NCBI GenBank assembly: GCA_964522975.1
Contig: CAZFXK010000022.1
Coordinates: 1-28,764 of the forward strand
From: Bacteroides_E sp964522975
GTDB taxonomy: Bacteria; Bacteroidota; Bacteroidia; Bacteroidales; Bacteroidaceae
Length of the DNA stretch: 28,764 nucleotides
Reading direction: 5' to 3'
Positions 7,525 to 16,649 of the stretch are shown piece after piece (position 1 is the first letter of the stretch; every line of letters starts with the position of its first letter). Both the position numbers and the translations under genes were made by a program. Under the pieces are notes generated by a model. It saw nothing but the letters and a program-made list of their open reading frames with translations, had not been told where the DNA came from and searched no databases.

Positions 7525-8793
7525 TCATTGTGGGGCTATTTCTAGGATGTTGTGTTCCTCAACCTTTTGTTCGTTTTTCTTCTGTAAAACCTCCTCTTCT
7601 TCCTTGTCTATATCTTCTTGTTCTTTTCTCTGCGCATATCTGCTTACACTTAGAATAATGCCGATATAAGCGCTATTAATAATAGTGCTTGTCCCCCCTT
7701 TACTTATCAGTGGAAGAGGTTGTCCGGTTACGGGTATTAAATCTACTGCAACCATCATATTTATCAAAGCCTGGGTAACCAGCATTAATGCTACCCCTAT
7801 AATCATTAAGGCAGGGAAGGGATGTTTGCATTTGTTGGCTATTCTTCCGACTCGAATTAATAACCACAAGTAAAGGAGTACAACCCCTCCGGCTCCTAGG
7901 ATAAGTCCAAATTCTTCAATGATAATAGCATATATAAAATCCGAGAAGGCCTGGCTAAGGAAATCTCTTTGTATTGAGTTGCCTGGTCCTTTACCAACAA
8001 AATGACTTGATGCTATGGCAATGTTTGCGTGAGCTATTTGCGCATCTTTATCAAGGTCAAATTGTTCTGGTGGTATTATTTCTGTGCTCATAAAGTTTTC
8101 GACTCTACTTTTCCAAGTGGTTAGTCTGTGTAACAAAGGCAAATCGGTATCTGATGGAACCAGATATAATGCACCTAAAAAAAGTGTACAGACTAAAACA
8201 CCTGTTCCTGTAATCTTTAGGAGTATTTTACTAGATAATCTTCCAACTATGAGCATTAAGTAAGCGACAAAAGCAATTAGAACAGCTGTTGAAAGATTTT
8301 CAGGAGCAATTAGACTAATAATAGGAATAACTATTATGGCTATGTATTTGAAGGCCTTTTTTCCGGGGATGTCATTTTCCCCTCTGTATCGAGCTAAAAA
8401 ATAGGCTGTTAGGATTATAACGGACATTTTAGCCAATTCGGATGGTTGGAATTGAAACCCAAAGATGCTCATCCATCTTGAGGCTCCATTAATGCGCTCT
8501 CCTGTTATTAAACCAATGGTGATAACTGCTAATAGCAAGATTATCGAGAGGGGCCATAAGGTAAAACCGATGGTTTTAATGCCTTTACAGGAAAAATGCT
8601 GAAAAAGAATGACGACGGCTAATCCTATGGCTAGCATGGTTACATGTTGTCTGATGGGTAGCCAGTGATTCCCACTTTCATAGGTCAATGTACTAGCCGC
8701 ACTAAATACTTCAATGATTGAAATGACACATAACAGCCCATATATTATCCAGATTACCGGATCCCCTTTGAATATTTTTTTCAATAAATCCAT
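7525..8793 (-). CDS. ftsW: Septal peptidoglycan glycosyltransferase FtsW (SEDS family)
   Basis: FtsW is the polytopic membrane enzyme that polymerises lipid II into glycan strands at the septum with FtsI. The 422-residue protein has about ten hydrophobic segments and the SEDS signatures GASRWMSIFGFQFQPSELAK (103-122), SDFIYAIIIEEFG (284-296) and PVTGQPLPLISKGG. The Asp of SDFIYA (residue 285) aligns by motif with the catalytic aspartate of FtsW/RodA. A cytoplasmic tail after about residue 385 is a dense Glu/Lys/Gln run. It is followed 6 bp later by the upstream candidate start of murG. The neighbouring transpeptidase gene supports FtsW rather than RodA. Confidence 0.96.
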   Translation of the reverse strand: MDLLKKIFKGDPVIWIIYGLLCVISIIEVFSAASTLTYESGNHWLPIRQHVTMLAIGLAVVILFQHFSCKGIKTIGFTLWPLSIILLLAVITIGLITGERINGASRWMSIFGFQFQPSELAKMSVIILTAYFLARYRGENDIPGKKAFKYIAIIVIPIISLIAPENLSTAVLIAFVAYLMLIVGRLSSKILLKITGTGVLVCTLFLGALYLVPSDTDLPLLHRLTTWKSRVENFMSTEIIPPEQFDLDKDAQIAHANIAIASSHFVGKGPGNSIQRDFLSQAFSDFIYAIIIEEFGLILGAGGVVLLYLWLLIRVGRIANKCKHPFPALMIIGVALMLVTQALINMMVAVDLIPVTGQPLPLISKGGTSTIINSAYIGIILSVSRYAQRKEQEDIDKEEEEVLQKKNEQKVEEHNILEIAPQ

Positions 8794-8805
8794 TTTAACT
8801 TTGTA

Positions 8806-10140
8806 TTATAAATTTAATACTGCTTTCTTAAATTGATTGCCTCGATCTTCGTAGCTCGTAAATAAATCAAACGAAGCACAAGCAGGACTCAGTAAAACCG
8901 TTTCTCCTTTTTTTGCTAAGTTATAGGCTTCAAATACAGCTTTTTGCATACTATCAACATCTGCAGTTGGTAAATCTAAATTGTCAAAAGAACGATGTAG
9001 TTTTTCATTATCTTTCCCTAAAAAAATAAGTCCGGAAGCTTTCTCTTCTATTAATGGTTTTATTTCTTCATAATTATTTCCTTTATCTACTCCTCCCAAT
9101 ATTAGTATGATTCTTGAATTTATACTATTTAATGCATACCAGCAAGCGTTTATATTAGTCGCTTTGGAATCATTGATGTAATCAACCCCTCGGATGCTGG
9201 CAACATACTCTAATCGATGTTCAACCCCTTTGAAATCGGATAAAGCTTTGCGTATTTTTTCATTTGTAATGCCCGAAATTTTAGCTGATATTCCTGCTGC
9301 AAGGGAATTATAAAGATTATGTTTTCCGGTAAGTGCTAATTTTTCCTGTTCCATATTGAATTCTATGGGTTCAGTGAAAATAATTTTATTATTTTCTACA
9401 TACCCAACAGAGTTTTGTTGTTTTCTTTCAGAAAAAGGATATAAGTGAGCTAGCATATTATATTTGCCAAGTTCCTTATTTATGATTGGATCTTCACTCC
9501 AAAAAACAAATGAATCTTCCGGTGTTTGATTTTGTGTTATTCTAAATTTAGCATCAACATATTGCTGCATATTGTTATTGTATCGATTTAAATGGTCAGG
9601 GGTTATATTTAATAATACAGCAATGTTAGCTCTAAATTCATACATATTATCTAACTGAAAAGAACTAAGTTCAATAATGTAGTAGTCGTGTTTTTCAGTA
9701 GCAACTTGTAGAGCAAAACTTTTTCCTATATTGCCGGCTAATCCTACATTTAACCCTGCATCCTTAAAGATATGGTAGATCAGACTAGTTGTTGTGGTTT
9801 TTCCATTTGATCCGGTAACACAAATCATTTTAGCCTTTGTATATCTTCCCGCAAATTCTATCTCTGAAATTATAGGGATTCCCCTGTTTCTGAGTTCTTC
9901 GATAATAGGAAGGTTGTTTGGGATGCCGGGGCTTTTTATGATTTCATCCGCATTTAATATATTAGACAGGGTGTGATGACCTTCTTCCCAAGAAATATGA
10001 TAAGAGTTCAAAAGATTCTTGTAATCCTCTTTAATAAAAGAGCTGTCAGAAATAAACGTATCAAAGCCTTTAGTTTGAGACAATACAGCAGCACCACAAC
10101 CGCTTTCCCCTGCTCCTAATATGACTATTCTTTTTGACAT
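8806..10140 (-). CDS. murD: UDP-N-acetylmuramoyl-L-alanine--D-glutamate ligase MurD
   Basis: MurD is the cytoplasmic ligase adding D-Glu to UDP-MurNAc-L-Ala. The start chosen is the ATG at 10140, giving 444 residues beginning MSKRIVILGAGESGCGAA, which places the UDP-binding loop at the N-terminus as in relatives. The frame is open upstream to a TTG at 10203, but that would overlap mraY by 58 bp and add an odd Asn-rich leader. The ATP-binding loop is GSNGKTTTT (110-118). ITPDHLNRY and, in the C-terminal domain, GVEHRLEY and INDSKATN are as expected. The gap after mraY is 5 bp. Confidence 0.96.
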   Translation of the reverse strand: MSKRIVILGAGESGCGAAVLSQTKGFDTFISDSSFIKEDYKNLLNSYHISWEEGHHTLSNILNADEIIKSPGIPNNLPIIEELRNRGIPIISEIEFAGRYTKAKMICVTGSNGKTTTTSLIYHIFKDAGLNVGLAGNIGKSFALQVATEKHDYYIIELSSFQLDNMYEFRANIAVLLNITPDHLNRYNNNMQQYVDAKFRITQNQTPEDSFVFWSEDPIINKELGKYNMLAHLYPFSERKQQNSVGYVENNKIIFTEPIEFNMEQEKLALTGKHNLYNSLAAGISAKISGITNEKIRKALSDFKGVEHRLEYVASIRGVDYINDSKATNINACWYALNSINSRIILILGGVDKGNNYEEIKPLIEEKASGLIFLGKDNEKLHRSFDNLDLPTADVDSMQKAVFEAYNLAKKGETVLLSPACASFDLFTSYEDRGNQFKKAVLNL

Positions 10141-10145
10141 ACTTA

Positions 10146-11414
10146 TTATCTTATCTTTAATGTTATTATTGTTATGGCGGCCAATATAATTGTAATGATC
10201 CAAAAACGTATGGTTATTTTAGCTTCGTGAAAAACTTTTGCCGGCTTGGTGAATTTATAAGTGCAAGCAGGATCTAGTTGAGCTAATGTTGTTCTAAAAT
10301 GATCGTGGATAGGAGTGCGTTTGAATATGCGTTGTTTAACTCCATCTTTTTTTCCTTTCTTAAAATATCTAACTTGTAGAATAACCGATAAACTCTCTAC
10401 TAAAAATATTCCACATAATATTGGAATAAGTAACTCTTTTCTTATGATAATGGCCAGTACGGCAATTATTCCTCCTATAGTTAAGCTTCCGGTGTCGCCC
10501 ATGAATATTTGTGCCGGGTATGCGTTATACCAAAGAAATCCAATTAAAGCTCCAATAAAGGCGCTAATGAATATTACCAGTTCTTCACTACCGGGTATAA
10601 ACATAATATTTAAGTATTGGGCAAATTCAACGTGACTGGAAACATAGGCTAATATGCCCAATGTCAATCCAATTATAGCTGAATTACCAGCAGCCATACC
10701 ATCCATGCCATCATTTAGGTTAGCTCCGTTGGATACGGCTGTAATCACAAATATGGCTACTAGAACAAAAACAATCCATCCTGCTGCTTGTGAATATTTG
10801 CCAAAGAAAGACACGAAGTCGGCATAGTCTAAGTTATTGGATTTAAAGAATGGAATAGTTGTTTTTGTTGATTTTACCAAATCTTTGGAATGGACAATTT
10901 CAATGGAGTTATTTTTAGAAGGAATTTCAATATTCTCTCTAATTACTACATCAGGACTTAAATATAGAGTAAGTCCAACAATTAAGCCCAATCCTACTTG
11001 TCCTATGATTTTGAACTTTCCATGAAGTCCATCTTTACTTTTTCTGAAGATTTTTATGTAATCGTCAATGAAACCTAAAGTCCCCAACCATACAGTAGTA
11101 ATAAGCATTAAGATCATATAAATGTTATGCAGCTTGCCTAATAGCAGGGAAGGAATCAGTATGGAAACTATTATGATTACTCCTCCCATACTGGGAACGC
11201 CTATTTTATCCACTCCAAAAGGATCTATTTTTTGATCGCGTTGTATTTCCGTAATTTGTTTTTTCTTTAATAGGTTTATGAATTTATCTCCCCAAATTGT
11301 GGAAATAAGGAGAGCGATAATGATGGCCATTAAAGCCCGGAATGAAACATAGCTAAACATCCGAGCTCCCGGAAAATCAAATTGTTCTAACCAATTAAAT
11401 AAATAATACAACAT
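10146..11414 (-). CDS. mraY: Phospho-MurNAc-pentapeptide transferase MraY
   Basis: MraY is the integral membrane enzyme that transfers phospho-MurNAc-pentapeptide to undecaprenyl phosphate, forming lipid I. The 422-residue product has around ten membrane segments. The active-site motif is DDYIK with Asp117 and Asp118, followed by NLNDGMDG (232-239) and MGDTGS (305-310). A periplasmic or loop insertion between about 155 and 205 makes it longer than the enterobacterial enzyme; longer MraY proteins are usual in Bacteroidetes. It lies between murE and murD with 6 and 5 bp spacers. Confidence 0.97.
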   Translation of the reverse strand: MLYYLFNWLEQFDFPGARMFSYVSFRALMAIIIALLISTIWGDKFINLLKKKQITEIQRDQKIDPFGVDKIGVPSMGGVIIIVSILIPSLLLGKLHNIYMILMLITTVWLGTLGFIDDYIKIFRKSKDGLHGKFKIIGQVGLGLIVGLTLYLSPDVVIRENIEIPSKNNSIEIVHSKDLVKSTKTTIPFFKSNNLDYADFVSFFGKYSQAAGWIVFVLVAIFVITAVSNGANLNDGMDGMAAGNSAIIGLTLGILAYVSSHVEFAQYLNIMFIPGSEELVIFISAFIGALIGFLWYNAYPAQIFMGDTGSLTIGGIIAVLAIIIRKELLIPILCGIFLVESLSVILQVRYFKKGKKDGVKQRIFKRTPIHDHFRTTLAQLDPACTYKFTKPAKVFHEAKITIRFWIITIILAAITIITLKIR

Positions 11415-11420
11415 TCTCTT

Positions 11421-12875
11421 TTATTTAGGATTAAATATAGCGTTAATTTCCTCTTTATCGTCAAAATGGTGTCGTATGCCTTTAATTTCTTGATACGTTT
11501 CATGCCCTTTACCCGCAATGAGAATAATGTCATTGGGTTGGGCAAGGAAGGAGGCAGTCCGTATGGCTTCTCTGCGATTAATAATGCAAAGGGTCTTCTC
11601 CCTGTCCGAAGGAGTTAATCCTTGTAGCATATCTTCTGCTATTGTTTGTGGATCTTCAAAGCGTGGGTTATCCGAGGTAATGATAATCTTATCGCTTCTT
11701 TTTGCTGCTTCCTGTGCCATAAGCGGTCTTTTTCCTTTATCTCTGTTTCCACCGGCTCCTATTACGGTTATGATTTTCCCCTGATTCATTAAAATGTCTT
11801 GAATCGTTTTTAATACATTGGCAAGTGCATCGGGTGTATGGGCATAATCCACTATGGCTATTTTATTATCTTTGGAATGTATCGTTTCAAAACGGCCTGA
11901 TGCCGGCTTTAATGTGCTTAAAGCAATTAATACATTCTCCTCTTTTTGCTCAAGTAACATGGCCGTAGCGTATGCGGCTAGCATATTATAGGCATTGAAT
12001 TCTCCACTAAAACGAACCATTATTTCTCTTCCGTTTAGGTGTAATAACATTCCTTCAAAATGGGACTCTATTATCTTAGCTTTGAATTCACTTAATTTTC
12101 GTAATGAATAGGTGTATACTTTGGCTTTGGTTTGTTGAACCATAACCTTTCCATTTTTATCATCTATGTTTGTAAGAGCAAAAGAGGTATTTGGTAGAGA
12201 ATCAAAAAAAGACTGTTTTACCTTTAAATAATTTTTAAATGTTTTGTGATAGTCTAAATGATCTCTTGTAATGTTGGTAAATATGGCTCCTGTAAAGTGA
12301 ACTCCGGAAATTCTTTTTTGATCAATGGCATGAGAACTGACCTCCATAAAAACATATTGACATCCGGAGACTACCATTTCATGCAATAGTTTATTTAGGG
12401 TGATTGAATCGGGAGTAGTATGTGTGGCTTCCGTTTTTTTTAGATGTATATAGTTGCATACCGTTGATAATAAGCCTGTTTTATACCCTAATTTTATAAA
12501 TAAATCATATAGAAGTGTTGCTGTAGTGGTCTTCCCATTAGTCCCTGTAACCCCTATGAGTTTTATTTTTTTTGAGGGATAATCATAAAATGAGGAGGCT
12601 ATAAGACCCATGGCTTCAGTGCTATTCTCAACTTGAATATAGGTGATGTCGGAGTTAATCTTCTTAGGTAAAACTTCACAAATAATAGCACTTGCCCCTT
12701 TTTCAATAGCAGAAGTTATAAATGAGTGTCCATCTGTTGTGGTCCCTTTTATTGCAATGAAAAGAGTGTTTTTTTGAACTTTCCTTGAATCGAGTTCAAT
12801 AGTGGCAATATTTAGATCCAGGAGACCGAGTATCCGTTTTACTCTTAAGTCTTTTATGATTTCATTTAATTGCAT
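11421..12875 (-). CDS. murE: UDP-MurNAc-tripeptide synthetase MurE (meso-DAP type)
   Basis: MurE adds the third stem-peptide residue. The ATP loop is GTNGKTTT (111-118). The substrate-recognition motif DNPR (402-405, in SDNPRFEDP) is the form known for meso-diaminopimelate-adding enzymes, which fits Gram-negative peptidoglycan. The preferred start is the ATG at 12875 (MQLNEIIKDL, 484 residues). A second ATG at 12887 overlaps the ftsI stop as TAATG and would permit translational coupling (488 residues). A longer reading to 12953 depends on TTG and runs deep into ftsI, so it was dropped. Confidence 0.95.
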   Translation of the reverse strand: MQLNEIIKDLRVKRILGLLDLNIATIELDSRKVQKNTLFIAIKGTTTDGHSFITSAIEKGASAIICEVLPKKINSDITYIQVENSTEAMGLIASSFYDYPSKKIKLIGVTGTNGKTTTATLLYDLFIKLGYKTGLLSTVCNYIHLKKTEATHTTPDSITLNKLLHEMVVSGCQYVFMEVSSHAIDQKRISGVHFTGAIFTNITRDHLDYHKTFKNYLKVKQSFFDSLPNTSFALTNIDDKNGKVMVQQTKAKVYTYSLRKLSEFKAKIIESHFEGMLLHLNGREIMVRFSGEFNAYNMLAAYATAMLLEQKEENVLIALSTLKPASGRFETIHSKDNKIAIVDYAHTPDALANVLKTIQDILMNQGKIITVIGAGGNRDKGKRPLMAQEAAKRSDKIIITSDNPRFEDPQTIAEDMLQGLTPSDREKTLCIINRREAIRTASFLAQPNDIILIAGKGHETYQEIKGIRHHFDDKEEINAIFNPK

Positions 12876-12886
12876 GGCGAATGGCA

Positions 12887-14977
12887 TTAGTTCAGTTTTA
12901 AACTGATGGTTTGACCTTTTTTGAAGCTTGAACCGGCATTGATGGATTGCCAAGTAATATGTCCAACACCTGATAATCTGACTTGTAATCCTAATTGTTC
13001 CAGTAAGAAAACAGCATCTTTTGCCCCCATTCCTTTTACATTAGGTACTTTATTGTTTTGTATTTCTTTGTTTTCTAAAGATGCTAAAGTCGGCTCTGTT
13101 TTTGCTGATCCCCATATCTTTTTCTTTTTGTCGGATATAAAATCTCTTTTCGTTTGAATGTCCAGTTCATTTAAGACATAAAGGGCCTGCATCATTTCTC
13201 CTTTTTTTATGTTGGGCATTATAATGCTACTGCTGTCTTTTGCTTGCAAAATATCAAATTTCAAATCTTTGGCATAGACTCTTTCTGCAATTTTTTTAAA
13301 TACGGGACCGCACATATTCGCAGCAAATGATCCGGGACCTGATCGTTGAATGGAGATCATACAGCTATACTTAGGATTATCGGCAGGGAAATAACCACAA
13401 AAGTTCATGTTATAATCTATAACACCACTTCTATACCCTTTTTTCCCTTTTGATATTTGTGCTGTTCCTGTTTTTCCGGCAATAGGAAAATGGTTAGATC
13501 GAGCCGGTTTACCTGTTCCGTCAGCAACGACGAGTTTTAATAATTCCTGTATTTGTTTTATGGTTTTAGCTGAGGCTATGGATGGATTCATTACTTTTGT
13601 ATTATACTCCTCAATGACTTTTCCATCTTTGGTCGCTGCCGTTACTAGCCGTGGTCTCATCAATTTTCCATTATTGGCAATCGCATTGTAAAAGTTCAAG
13701 ATGTTCAATGGAGGAAATTGAGTTTCATAACCTATGCTCATCCAAGGGAGAGTTGTTCCTACAAACTCTCCTTTCCCGGGGTTCTTTATATAAGGAACTC
13801 CTTCCCCCTCAATTTGTAGTTTTAAAGGTTCTGTCAGACCAAGACGTTTTAATCCATCAAAGAATTTTTGCTTATTGTCTTGGTATGCTCTGTCTATAGG
13901 GAGAGATATCCCTATGTTAGAGGAATATTTAAAAGCCTCAGCTATGGATATTGTGCCATATCCCCCTCGATGGTGATTATGGTCTTTCATTAGTCGTCCA
14001 TGCATGGGATAAACTCCATTGCCTGTTTTTACAGAATCATTAATATTGACCTTTCCATCTTCTATAGCTACCATTAATGAAGCGGTTTTAAAAACAGAAC
14101 CGGGTTCATACATATCACTGATGGCATTGTTTTGCATCTCGTAAAATTTACCGTCCCTTCCTCTGGACATATTTACGATTGCTTTTATATCTCCGGTTTT
14201 AACCTCCATTAAAATGGCTACACCGGAATTGGCGTTTACCTCATATAATTTGTCTACCAATGCCTTCTCACAAATATCTTGCATGTCCACATCCAGTGTG
14301 GTAAGGATGTCACAGCCGTCAATTGCCGGTGTGTCAACAATGTCGATATATCTGTTACGCACTTTCTGTCGATGAACAATTCCCGGATTACCTCTTAGTA
14401 AACTATCGTAAGCTCTTTCTATCCCGTTTTTTGCAATCTTGGGGTTTTCTAAGAAGACATCACCTAATGTCCTTTGAGCTAAAGTACCAAAAGGACGTTT
14501 CCGTTGATTTTTATATTCTTTTACATGAAAGCCCCCGGTATAACTTCTCAGATTAAAAACTGGAAGTGCTTTAACTTCTTTATATTGTATATAAGAGATT
14601 GGCTTAGGGTAGAGAAGAAAGTTCTGGCTATTGATTTTTCGACCTTGTAAAATCCTGTTTTTGTAAAAACTAATACTTTTATCAGGTAATATTTTATGCA
14701 TTCCTTGCGCGATCTCGTTTAAGTGAACCATGAGCAAAGAGTCGCTTCCTGTACTTTTACAAGTCTTAAAGTCCATGTAAATTCGATATTCAGGTAATGA
14801 GCTTGCCATTAATTTACCATCGGCTGAAAGAATATTCCCTCGATTGGGATTGATTATTACGTTTTCTCTTTCTAAGCGTTTTGCAACACTCTCCCAGTAA
14901 TTTCGCTCAAAAAACATAATAACCGCGGCTTTTATCAGGATGCCGATGCCTATTAAAATCATAATCAGAACGATTAT
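12887..14977 (-). CDS. ftsI: Septal transpeptidase FtsI/PBP3 with C-terminal PASTA domain, 5' end missing in gap
   Basis: FtsI is a periplasmic, membrane-anchored D,D-transpeptidase that crosslinks septal peptidoglycan made by FtsW. 696 residues are visible. They start inside the N-terminal membrane anchor and continue through the pedestal (NPNRGNILSADGKLMASS). The penicillin-binding domain has SVFK (catalytic Ser 294 of the visible part), SSN (352-354) and KTG (502-504). A C-terminal PASTA-like segment (NKVPNVKGMGAKDAVFLLEQ onward) gives a domain order like SpoVD-type PBPs and usual in Bacteroidetes. The start codon and probably a dozen or so residues are lost in the 100-N gap. The apparent in-frame join to the upstream ftsL fragment is an artefact of the placeholder length. 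Confidence 0.93.
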   Translation of the reverse strand: MIVLIMILIGIGILIKAAVIMFFERNYWESVAKRLERENVIINPNRGNILSADGKLMASSLPEYRIYMDFKTCKSTGSDSLLMVHLNEIAQGMHKILPDKSISFYKNRILQGRKINSQNFLLYPKPISYIQYKEVKALPVFNLRSYTGGFHVKEYKNQRKRPFGTLAQRTLGDVFLENPKIAKNGIERAYDSLLRGNPGIVHRQKVRNRYIDIVDTPAIDGCDILTTLDVDMQDICEKALVDKLYEVNANSGVAILMEVKTGDIKAIVNMSRGRDGKFYEMQNNAISDMYEPGSVFKTASLMVAIEDGKVNINDSVKTGNGVYPMHGRLMKDHNHHRGGYGTISIAEAFKYSSNIGISLPIDRAYQDNKQKFFDGLKRLGLTEPLKLQIEGEGVPYIKNPGKGEFVGTTLPWMSIGYETQFPPLNILNFYNAIANNGKLMRPRLVTAATKDGKVIEEYNTKVMNPSIASAKTIKQIQELLKLVVADGTGKPARSNHFPIAGKTGTAQISKGKKGYRSGVIDYNMNFCGYFPADNPKYSCMISIQRSGPGSFAANMCGPVFKKIAERVYAKDLKFDILQAKDSSSIIMPNIKKGEMMQALYVLNELDIQTKRDFISDKKKKIWGSAKTEPTLASLENKEIQNNKVPNVKGMGAKDAVFLLEQLGLQVRLSGVGHITWQSINAGSSFKKGQTISLKLN

Positions 14978-15077
14978 NNNNNNNNNNNNNNNNNNNNNNN
15001 NNNNNNNNNNNNNNNNNNNNNNNNNNNNNNNNNNNNNNNNNNNNNNNNNNNNNNNNNNNNNNNNNNNNNNNNNNNNN
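14978..15077. other. Assembly gap, 100 N
   Basis: This is a run of exactly 100 N, the usual placeholder for a scaffold gap of unknown size. It separates the ftsL 5' part from the ftsI coding sequence. From the known sizes of Bacteroidales FtsL (about 110-120 residues) and the short FtsI N-terminus, the true missing stretch is more likely around 200-250 bp. That estimate is inference. Confidence 0.95.
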
Positions 15078-15235
15078 CAAGAGTAGCGGTTGCTAATGTA
15101 GATTATGATGAAAATTACTATAAGAATAAAGAGTCCGGCCTGTTTTTTCAAAAAACTGTCTGCCAGAATATCCCCTCCGATGAAAGATTTCCAAAATCTT
15201 CTGGGTTTCTCTTCTGCCTTTTTTTCGTTTCTCAT
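15078..15235 (-). CDS. ftsL: FtsL-like cell division protein, 3' end missing in gap
   Basis: The first 52 residues are visible, starting from the ATG at 15235 (MRNEKKAEEKPRRF). A basic cytoplasmic segment, the conserved FWKSFIGGDILADSFLKK stretch and a membrane segment (about residues 33-48) follow, ending ISNRYS at the gap. This matches the FtsL-type protein that Bacteroidales carry between rsmH and ftsI. FtsL is a bitopic divisome protein that activates FtsWI with FtsB and FtsQ. The periplasmic coiled-coil half is lost in the N run. An upstream TTG at 15262 would overlap rsmH and is unlikely; the ATG lies 10 bp after the rsmH stop. Confidence 0.85.
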
Positions 15236-15245
15236 ATGCTTAAAG

Positions 15246-16169
15246 TTATTTTTTTTCAGCAACTCTTAATTTTGCACTTCTAGCTCTTGGATTCAATTTG
15301 ATCTCTTCTTCAGTTGGTACTATGACTCGTCCTGTTATTACTTCATAAGGAGAAATGACATTCCCGTAAAAATCTTTTTCAACTATCCCTTTGACATTTC
15401 CGGATTTCATAATGTTCTTTACCATCCGATCCTCTAATGAATGATAGGTGATAATGACTAATCGCCCTCCCTTTTTGAGGAGTTGCTCTGATGAAGATAA
15501 CATTTCCTCTAATGCCAACAACTCTTCATTAACTTCTATGCGTAACGCTTGAAACACCTTGGCCAAATCTTTTTGAAGACGATTCGTGCGGAATAATGGA
15601 GAGATTAACTCAATGAAGAATTCTATGGAATCTATTTGTCTTTCCGATCTTTTTTTAACAATAGTAGAGGCTATCTTACGGCTGTTCTTTAGTTCACCGT
15701 ATCTATAAAATAGATCGGATAACTCATCTTCTCCATAGGTGTTTAAAATCTCTTCAGCAGTTCTTTGGGCTTTTTGATTCATTCGCATATCAAGTTTTCC
15801 TCCTAGTCTAAAGGAAAAACCTCTCTCTTTTTCGTCAAAATGGTGAGAGGAAACACCTAAATCAGCTAATATACCATCAACTTGAGTAATTTGATGGTAT
15901 TGCAGAAAATTTTGTATATATCTAAAATTGCTTTGAATAAAAGTAAAGCGAGGATCCGAGATACTGTTTCTTTCTGCTTCAGCATCCTGGTCAAAACCAT
16001 ACAAATGTCCATGGCAATTTAAGTGATCGATAATCCCTTTGGAGTGTCCACCACCGCCAAAAGTTGCATCAACATAAATGCCCTCGGGTTTGATGTTTAG
16101 TCCCTCAATGCTCTCTTTGTATAGAACAGGAATATGATATGTCTCATTTGCTTCCTTCATATTCTCCAT
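15246..16169 (-). CDS. rsmH: 16S rRNA (cytosine-1402-N4)-methyltransferase RsmH
   Basis: RsmH (MraW) is an SAM-dependent methyltransferase acting on C1402 of 16S rRNA in the decoding centre. The 307-residue product has the SAM-binding motif DATFGGGGHSKGI (34-46). DGILADLGVSSHHFD, RGFSFRLGGKLDMRM and the C-terminal signature ITYHSLEDRMVK follow. ATG at 16169, overlapping the end of mraZ by 26 bp, suggests translational coupling. An in-frame ATG at 16160 is an alternative. It occupies the classical second position of the dcw operon. Confidence 0.97.
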   Translation of the reverse strand: MENMKEANETYHIPVLYKESIEGLNIKPEGIYVDATFGGGGHSKGIIDHLNCHGHLYGFDQDAEAERNSISDPRFTFIQSNFRYIQNFLQYHQITQVDGILADLGVSSHHFDEKERGFSFRLGGKLDMRMNQKAQRTAEEILNTYGEDELSDLFYRYGELKNSRKIASTIVKKRSERQIDSIEFFIELISPLFRTNRLQKDLAKVFQALRIEVNEELLALEEMLSSSEQLLKKGGRLVIITYHSLEDRMVKNIMKSGNVKGIVEKDFYGNVISPYEVITGRVIVPTEEEIKLNPRARSAKLRVAEKK

Positions 16170-16614
16170 CTTCGCATTTATTGTTTTCCATTAATTTTTC
16201 AATAGCCATGCCAAAATCCTCCGGTGACATAAACGGTTTTTCTGTTTCTTTAGAAGTCCAGATTTCAATTTTTTCATCCATTCCTATAAAACGAACCTCA
16301 TTTTCAATTGATGCCAACTGAAGATATCTCTTTGGAATTAATATTCTGCCGTTGGCATCTAAAGTGAGTATTTCAACATCACTAACAAATTGTCGAAAAA
16401 CCAATTGATGATTGGCATTCCATTTATTTAGGCGTTGCTTTAGTTCTTCCAACTCTCTATTCCAAATATCTTCCGGATACAAAACCAAACAATCTTGAAA
16501 AATGTCTTTTCTTAAAATAAGAGTTCCATCCGTTATTTTTTTTCTGAAAAATACAGGGATGAAAACTCTTCCTTTTGCATCAATTTTAGCCTCTATGTTA
16601 CCTAAAAATCTCAT
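16144..16614 (-). CDS. mraZ: Transcriptional regulator MraZ
   Basis: MraZ is the AbrB-like DNA-binding protein that opens dcw operons and, in species where it was tested, regulates its own promoter. The 156-residue protein has two tandem SpoVT/AbrB-type half domains, each with the D-x-x-G-R signature: DAKGR (12-16) and DANGR (86-90). An acidic C-terminal tail follows. It starts at the ATG at 16614 and overlaps rsmH. Matching GTG-type direct repeats with 10-bp periodicity occur 36-70 bp upstream, supporting autoregulation here. Confidence 0.96.
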   Translation of the reverse strand: MRFLGNIEAKIDAKGRVFIPVFFRKKITDGTLILRKDIFQDCLVLYPEDIWNRELEELKQRLNKWNANHQLVFRQFVSDVEILTLDANGRILIPKRYLQLASIENEVRFIGMDEKIEIWTSKETEKPFMSPEDFGMAIEKLMENNKCEDGEYEGSK

Positions 16615-16649
16615 GGCTTAACACCTTAATATATAGTAAGGGGTAAAAT

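Noticed and set aside
10141..10203. N-terminal extension of MurD overlapping mraY
   Set aside because: It depends on a TTG codon and adds 21 residues before the UDP-binding loop that relatives lack. The ATG at 10140 fits better.
12888..12953. N-terminal extension of MurE inside ftsI
   Set aside because: It starts at TTG and encodes unrelated residues from the other frame of ftsI. ATGs at 12887 or 12875 are better placed.
12887..15262. A genuine FtsL-FtsI fusion protein
   Set aside because: The join lies entirely within a 100-N placeholder, and both halves match separate genes in the standard order.
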